A stretch of 58,129 nucleotides of DNA from an uncultured Christensenella sp. (lineage in GTDB: Bacteria > Bacillota > Clostridia > Christensenellales > DTU072), in contig CAJLYQ010000003.1 of the NCBI GenBank assembly GCA_905210905.1, positions 1-58,129 on the forward strand, written 5' to 3'. The notes beneath the pieces were generated by a model. It was not told the origin of the DNA, did not search any database, and saw only the letters and a program-made list of their open reading frames with translations. Positions 54,306-58,129 of the stretch are shown here, piece after piece. A program made the position numbers and the translations under genes. How positions within the stretch are numbered: the stretch's first letter is position 1; each line of letters starts with the position of its first letter.

Positions 54306-55838
54306 TTACTTAGCGTTATCGATAAGACGTTCTTTTCTGAGTTTTTCTATGGCGTCGCGAGCGAATTGTTCCGCTTTTGCCATAGCGTCGTCGTACGTTT
54401 GTTTTACTTTGGCGAGTCCTTCTTCCGCTTTCGCTCTTATGCGCTCGACTTCCGCTTTTTCGCTGTCGGTTAAGTCGTTTTTAATAAGTTCGAGTACTTC
54501 GTTCGCTTTCTTTTCGTATTTTTCGGAAAGCGCTTTCACGTCTTGCGCGGAGACGTTTTCTTTCGTCAAAGTATTTTTAAGTTCTTCCGCAGCCGAAATC
54601 GCTTCGTTTATTATCGCCTTAACGTTGTCGGGGATAAGCGCGGCGGTAGGGTTATTGATTAACGCTTTTACCGCATTCGCGGTGGCGACTGCCGCGTTGT
54701 ATACCGCGGTGATTTGAGGTTCGTATTCTTTTAAGATGCGCGCCTTTTCTTCTCCGAAATAAGTTTCCGCACTCTTAAGCGCAGCGTCGAGTTTGAGTTT
54801 CAGTTGTTCCAACTCCGCTCCGGGTTTTGTGTTTTTGAATACCTTGTCGGCGTACGCATAAACGCTTTCGAGAGTTACGTTGCCGTCCGCGTCTTTGATA
54901 AGGTCCATGTCTTTTTCGGTCAATCCGAGAGCGGTAAGTACTGCCTTAACCGCGTCGTCGCCGAGAGTTATTGCGGAGATTTTTTCTTTGAGCATAAACA
55001 TTTCTTCGAGGGCTTTCGTTCCGTGCGCCGCAGTCGCGTACATTTGGTACACGTATCCGTAATACCAAGTCGAGGGGTGCGATGTAAAGTGCGAGGAGTA
55101 ATACGTCGCGTATATTCCGTCAAGAGCCGCGCTTGTAGCCGCTTCGTAAACCTTTTCCGCCGCAATTTTCGCCGCCAGATACTGGTTGGTGGCAAATTCT
55201 TTAGCGTTTTCGCTCGCCGTTTTTATCATAGCGACGAGTTCTTCGTCGTTGAGTTCTATCGCCGCGTCGAGAGTAATTTCGCCGGTTTCCGCCGCGCTTA
55301 ACGCAAGACGGAACTCCGCTACGCTCATTTTTTGAGCGATTTCGCTATCCGGATGACTTTCTTTGTATTCGTTGTATCTGCGCAGGAGAGAGTACGCGCC
55401 CGAACCGTCCGTCGTAACGGTAAGTCCCAGACTTTTGCTCGTAGCGGTGACTTTGGCGTCGATGGACGCGGAGAGTGCTTTTTCCGCTTTTTCACCGTCG
55501 GGGGAAGAAACCGTGTACTGAACGACCTTGTTTTCTTCGCTTAAATATCCGAGTTTAACCGCTTCGTCCGTTATAAGAGTAAGCGCCTCCTCGAAATCTT
55601 TGCCGACGACGTTCGCTTTTTCGCCGTACAAAAGAACCGTTCCGTCCGTGTTCGCACCGTAAACGGACACAACTTTGTTGTTCGCGTCGACCACGAGTTC
55701 TATCGACGGGTTAATGTCAAGCCGCACGAAAGAATCGGATTTGCGCGCGGACTTGTCCGAACAACCGGCAAAACCGACGAGCAGTAAACAGGCGAGCAAC
55801 GCGCTCGCAACGATAATCGTTAATTGTTTCCTTTTCAT
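54306..55838 (-). CDS. RsgI-domain lipoprotein, 510 aa
   Basis: ATG 55838 is preceded by AAGGAG and starts a lipoprotein signal with lipobox FAGC (Cys26). Ten residues later comes an RsgI-type extracytoplasmic domain, VRLDINPSIELVVDANNKVV, with Asn43-Pro44. In RsgI anti-sigma factors the equivalent Asn-Pro bond is the reported autocleavage site. The rest is almost wholly helical (Ala/Glu/Lys-rich, about residues 130-510), broken by a Tyr/His-rich patch near 240-255 (HPSTWYYGYVYQMY). It has no cytoplasmic part, so it cannot bind the sigma factor itself. It follows the anti-sigma gene by 73 nt, and that gap holds a copy of the motif found before the sigma gene. It is probably a target or accessory sensor of the same circuit. 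Confidence 0.8.
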   Translation of the reverse strand: MKRKQLTIIVASALLACLLLVGFAGCSDKSARKSDSFVRLDINPSIELVVDANNKVVSVYGANTDGTVLLYGEKANVVGKDFEEALTLITDEAVKLGYLSEENKVVQYTVSSPDGEKAEKALSASIDAKVTATSKSLGLTVTTDGSGAYSLLRRYNEYKESHPDSEIAQKMSVAEFRLALSAAETGEITLDAAIELNDEELVAMIKTASENAKEFATNQYLAAKIAAEKVYEAATSAALDGIYATYYSSHFTSHPSTWYYGYVYQMYATAAHGTKALEEMFMLKEKISAITLGDDAVKAVLTALGLTEKDMDLIKDADGNVTLESVYAYADKVFKNTKPGAELEQLKLKLDAALKSAETYFGEEKARILKEYEPQITAVYNAAVATANAVKALINNPTAALIPDNVKAIINEAISAAEELKNTLTKENVSAQDVKALSEKYEKKANEVLELIKNDLTDSEKAEVERIRAKAEEGLAKVKQTYDDAMAKAEQFARDAIEKLRKERLIDNAK

Positions 55839-55867
55839 TTTCAATAATCTCCTTGTAATGGATTTTT

Positions 55868-55901
55868 CGCTTATTAAACGGCGCAACGCGGCGTTTTGTT
55901 G
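55868..55901 (-). promoter_or_regulatory. Candidate ECF sigma promoter of the RsgI-domain lipoprotein gene
   Basis: On the minus strand CAAC (55898-55901), a 17-nt spacer and CGTTT (55876-55880) followed by AATAAGCG. CAACAAAACG and CGTTTAATAAGCG are identical to the copy at 57802-57835, while six bases in the middle differ. Start of transcription would fall about 30 nt before the ATG. Confidence 0.6.
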
Positions 55902-55911
55902 CAAAGAAAAA

Positions 55912-57273
55912 TTATTTTTTCAAAAATTCGTAATATGCGTCCAACGAGCCGTATTCGGCGACGACTTTTTTGATAAACGAGCCGTATTCTTCGCCGCTTA
56001 TTTCCGCCCTGTCCAAGGAAAACTTTTCGCCGAACGCGATTAATCGAGTTTCTCTCGCTTGCTCGTAAACCGTCGAAACGCAAGAAGAAAATTTATCGAA
56101 ATCGAGTTTGTCCACGGACAGAAGTTCACCGATAATTTTTCCCGTTTTATCTCCCGCCTTGTCGAGCAGGTCAAGCAATTTGTCAACGTAATAATCGAAG
56201 TCCGCGTCCGACATAAAAACGGATAGCCTTTTAATAAGGTCTACGGGAACCGTTGCGTAAAAGGCGGAAAACGTTTCGTTTGCAAGAACGAATTCGGAAT
56301 AAGAATTTATTTTTTTACCCGTAAGACGTGTGTATTCGGTTAATTTTTCTTCCGTTTCGTTTACGAGAGAGGCAAACTCGCCTGTTAATTCGTAACCGGA
56401 ATTGTTCACCGACCAAAAATCTTTGACAAAAATAAGCGGATTGTCGCGGTGGTCGCGTATGTTGTCGTTGCCTCTCTTTATATCGTCTAAAAGACCCGAG
56501 ATTTTCGCGAGTTTATCGGGAAGAGAAGATATGCTTTCGGATAAAATCGTTTTAATTTGTCCGTGAACGAACTCGTTTTTGTAAAGAGTTTCGAGTGCGT
56601 TTTCATCGAGAGAGGTTGCCGCTCGCGTTGCATAAGACGGCGAGAGATTTTTTATTCCGGCGGCTAAGTCCGAACCGTCGGGCAAACCGCATTTTTTTGA
56701 CAATTCGTCACGGGATATAACCTTGTCGGCAACGAGAGTTTTCGAGCCGTTCAATCGAAAATAGTTTTCTACCGACGCGGTGATGGCGGGGAGGGAATTC
56801 GATTTGTCCTCGCTTGCCGAAACGCGTATGGCAGACAACTCGTAAGGGTCGATAAACCCTAAACGAGTGGTTTCTTCGAGAAAAGAATTTAACGCGTCGG
56901 AAACGGGTTTGCCTATAAGAACGGGCGAATTTTTTGAATTTAGAACGACGTCGGCGTCGCCGTTAAGCGCGATTACGGCGTCTACAAGACCGTCTTTATT
57001 TACGGAGAAAACCGCTTCGGGGTTTATTTCTACGGTAAGAAAAATCGATTTATCGGCAATAGCGCCGGAACCGCTTGGCGAAATAAGCGTCACGCAAAGC
57101 ACGACGGCTATTACGGCGATGACGGAAAGGGACGCAACCGCAGCCGCAAAACGTTTTTTATTGAGAGAGAAACTTTTTTTCGGCGAAGGAGAACCGTTTG
57201 TCGCAAACCGTTCGTCCGCTTTCGGCGTCATCTCGCCGAGTTCGTCAAAAAGTCTTTTTTTCCACGATTTCAT
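55912..57273 (-). CDS. RsgI-like transmembrane anti-sigma factor, 453 aa
   Basis: A predicted single-pass membrane protein: about 42 cytoplasmic residues, one helix at about 43-65, then an extracytoplasmic RsgI-type domain starting IFLTVEINPEAVFSVNKDG, with Asn84-Pro85 at the position of the reported RsgI autocleavage bond. The remaining 300 residues are mainly helical and of unknown binding function. It overlaps the ECF sigma gene by 4 nt (ATGA), the usual arrangement of an anti-sigma factor with its sigma. The cytoplasmic part is too short for a zinc-binding anti-sigma domain and has no HxxxCxxC. Role by analogy: hold the sigma factor at the membrane until an outside signal triggers release. 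Confidence 0.82.
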   Translation of the reverse strand: MKSWKKRLFDELGEMTPKADERFATNGSPSPKKSFSLNKKRFAAAVASLSVIAVIAVVLCVTLISPSGSGAIADKSIFLTVEINPEAVFSVNKDGLVDAVIALNGDADVVLNSKNSPVLIGKPVSDALNSFLEETTRLGFIDPYELSAIRVSASEDKSNSLPAITASVENYFRLNGSKTLVADKVISRDELSKKCGLPDGSDLAAGIKNLSPSYATRAATSLDENALETLYKNEFVHGQIKTILSESISSLPDKLAKISGLLDDIKRGNDNIRDHRDNPLIFVKDFWSVNNSGYELTGEFASLVNETEEKLTEYTRLTGKKINSYSEFVLANETFSAFYATVPVDLIKRLSVFMSDADFDYYVDKLLDLLDKAGDKTGKIIGELLSVDKLDFDKFSSCVSTVYEQARETRLIAFGEKFSLDRAEISGEEYGSFIKKVVAEYGSLDAYYEFLKK

Positions 57274-57779
57274 TCTTTCTCCTTTAACGCTACTTGAAGT
57301 TTTGCTATCGCGCGTTTATACTTGGAAGTCACCGTCCCGACGGGACAACCGAGCGACTCGGCTATTTCTTTATGTTTGTACCCCCATAAGACGTGTGCCG
57401 TCACGACGTAACGTTCGTCTTTGGCAAGGGCGGTGTTAAGCGTTTCAAAAACCGTAAAATCTCTCTCGGGTTCGCTCCGTTCGGGGATTTTATCGGTATA
57501 AACCGTTCTTTTGCGCTTTTCCGTTTGGTCGAGAGCGGTATTTTTTGCTATTTGCAATATCCATCCGCGCGCGCTTCCCGTAGGCTTAAACGTGTAGGCG
57601 TATTTCGTTATTTTAAGAAAAACGTCCTCGACGCAGTCTTCCGCGTCGGCGTAAGAATTAAAGTAAGGATACACGAAAGCAAACACGCCCCTCTTTGTCT
57701 TTTCGTAGAGCGTGCCGAGAGAATTCCCGTCGCCTTCGGCAACGCCTTGCAGTAGCCGCGCCAGTTGCTTGTCGTTCAT
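57270..57779 (-). CDS. ECF-type RNA polymerase sigma factor, 169 aa
   Basis: It has only the two core regions of an extracytoplasmic-function sigma factor. Region 2 spans about residues 20-90, with YADAEDCVEDVFLKI and the DNA-melting part GWILQIAKNTALDQ. Region 4 spans about 113-165 with an HTH, YKHKEIAESLGCPVGTVTSKYKRA. The length is normal for ECF sigmas. The ribosome binding site is weak. Two promoters are visible upstream: a sigma-A type (57843-57871) and a motif shared with the lipoprotein gene, likely its own autoregulated promoter (57802-57835). The next gene, overlapping by 4 nt, encodes the RsgI-like anti-sigma factor. Sigma/RsgI pairs in other Clostridia often use SigI-type sigmas; here it is ECF. 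Confidence 0.92.
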   Translation of the reverse strand: MNDKQLARLLQGVAEGDGNSLGTLYEKTKRGVFAFVYPYFNSYADAEDCVEDVFLKITKYAYTFKPTGSARGWILQIAKNTALDQTEKRKRTVYTDKIPERSEPERDFTVFETLNTALAKDERYVVTAHVLWGYKHKEIAESLGCPVGTVTSKYKRAIAKLQVALKEKE

Positions 57780-57801
57780 ACCGTCATCTCATTCGTTCTT
57801 C

Positions 57802-57835
57802 CGCTTATTAAACGGCGCACGTTGCCGTTTTGTTG
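57802..57835 (-). promoter_or_regulatory. Candidate autoregulated ECF promoter of the sigma gene
   Basis: On the minus strand CAAC (57832-57835), a 17-nt spacer and CGTTT (57810-57814), then AATAAGCG. This has the AAC...CGT form of ECF promoters and its twin lies at 55868-55901. An AAACGGC/GCCGTTT inverted repeat is also present, so an RNA hairpin is the alternative reading. Confidence 0.6.
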
Positions 57836-57842
57836 AGAGAAA

Positions 57843-57871
57843 ATTGTAACACGAAATCAAATTTTTTTCAA
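57843..57871 (-). promoter_or_regulatory. Sigma-A promoter of the sigma/anti-sigma operon
   Basis: On the minus strand TTGAAA (57866-57871), a 17-nt spacer and TACAAT (57843-57848). It would supply basal expression; its start site falls at the upstream edge of the ECF-type motif. Confidence 0.65.
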
Positions 57872-58129
57872 TGCGGAAAAATAACGGTATTATCATCGTT
57901 GTTGCTTGAAAGCATAACAAAAAAAACAAGTATAATATCCCGTTTGCGGCAAATAAGATACCTAAACGGCACAAAAGTAACGATTGCGAAACAAGCGATA
58001 AATATTCTGCCGAGCGCGTGAATTTGTTTTGTGAGCGTAAAAGATTTTTTGCGAGCCGAAAATCAAGAGTTTTGATTATAAGCGAGAAGAAAAATCGGAT
58101 TTTCTGATATTTTTTCCGTAAAACGTACC
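57872..58129. other. Right-end stretch with no gene recognised
   Basis: AT-rich sequence with short unconvincing ORFs. A plus-strand TTGAAA (57906-57911) and TATAAT (57931-57936) occur with a 19-nt spacer, but no gene follows inside the window. Confidence 0.5.

Noticed and set aside
57802..57835. The CAACAAAACG/CGTTTAATAAGCG motif as a pure RNA hairpin.
   Set aside because: One copy pairs well but the other has a mismatched stem, while the 17-nt box spacing is exact in both; a promoter explains it better, though a hairpin is not excluded.
57906..57936. Plus-strand TTGAAA/TATAAT pair near the right end as a promoter.
   Set aside because: The spacer is 19 nt and no gene follows within the window.

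Overview
The window looks like chromosomal DNA of a Gram-positive bacterium of the Bacillota, most likely an uncultured gut-type Clostridia member. This is inferred from the gene order ecfA1-ecfA2-ecfT-truA, strong GGAGG-type ribosome binding sites, consensus sigma-A promoters, RsgI-type anti-sigma domains, and many N-terminal lipobox proteins without outer-membrane genes. The genus cannot be fixed by eye.

Layout. 1-2736: an incoming terminator, a remnant of a TaqI-like DNA methylase C-terminus, a small hypothetical gene, a small lipoprotein and an M18 aminopeptidase (minus strand). 3076-14919: giant lipoprotein 1 (3947 aa; InlB-like repeats, BspA-type leucine-rich repeats, beta-helix, five Cys/His modules). 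15312-18213: an ABC exporter pair and a YwaF-like membrane protein. 18245-21502 (minus): truA, ecfT, ecfA2, ecfA1. 21741-34634 and 34707-51815: giant lipoproteins 2 and 3 (4297 and 5702 aa), 72 nt apart and apparently paralogous. 51911-54103: a mini ferredoxin-thioredoxin-reductase-like protein, mscL and a DUF2804 protein. 54306-57779 (minus): an RsgI-domain lipoprotein, an RsgI-like anti-sigma factor and an ECF sigma factor.

The three giant genes fill about 72% of the window (41.8 of 58.1 kb). All are predicted to be lipid-anchored at the outer face of the membrane and built of repeated beta modules, with long helical inserts in giants 2 and 3. Giants 1 and 2 have near-perfect sigma-A promoters; giant 3 probably shares the giant 2 transcript. 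I see no catalytic domain in them, so adhesive, scaffold or surface-layer roles are the most that can be inferred.

The most coherent regulatory unit is at the right end. The ECF sigma gene overlaps its RsgI-like anti-sigma gene, and a second RsgI domain sits on a separate lipoprotein. The sigma gene and the lipoprotein gene are each preceded by the same CAAC-N17-CGTTTAATAAGCG motif, which is well placed to be the sigma factor's own promoter. Palindrome-rich repeats occupy the larger intergenic gaps. No tRNA, rRNA, CRISPR array or intact transposase was recognised.
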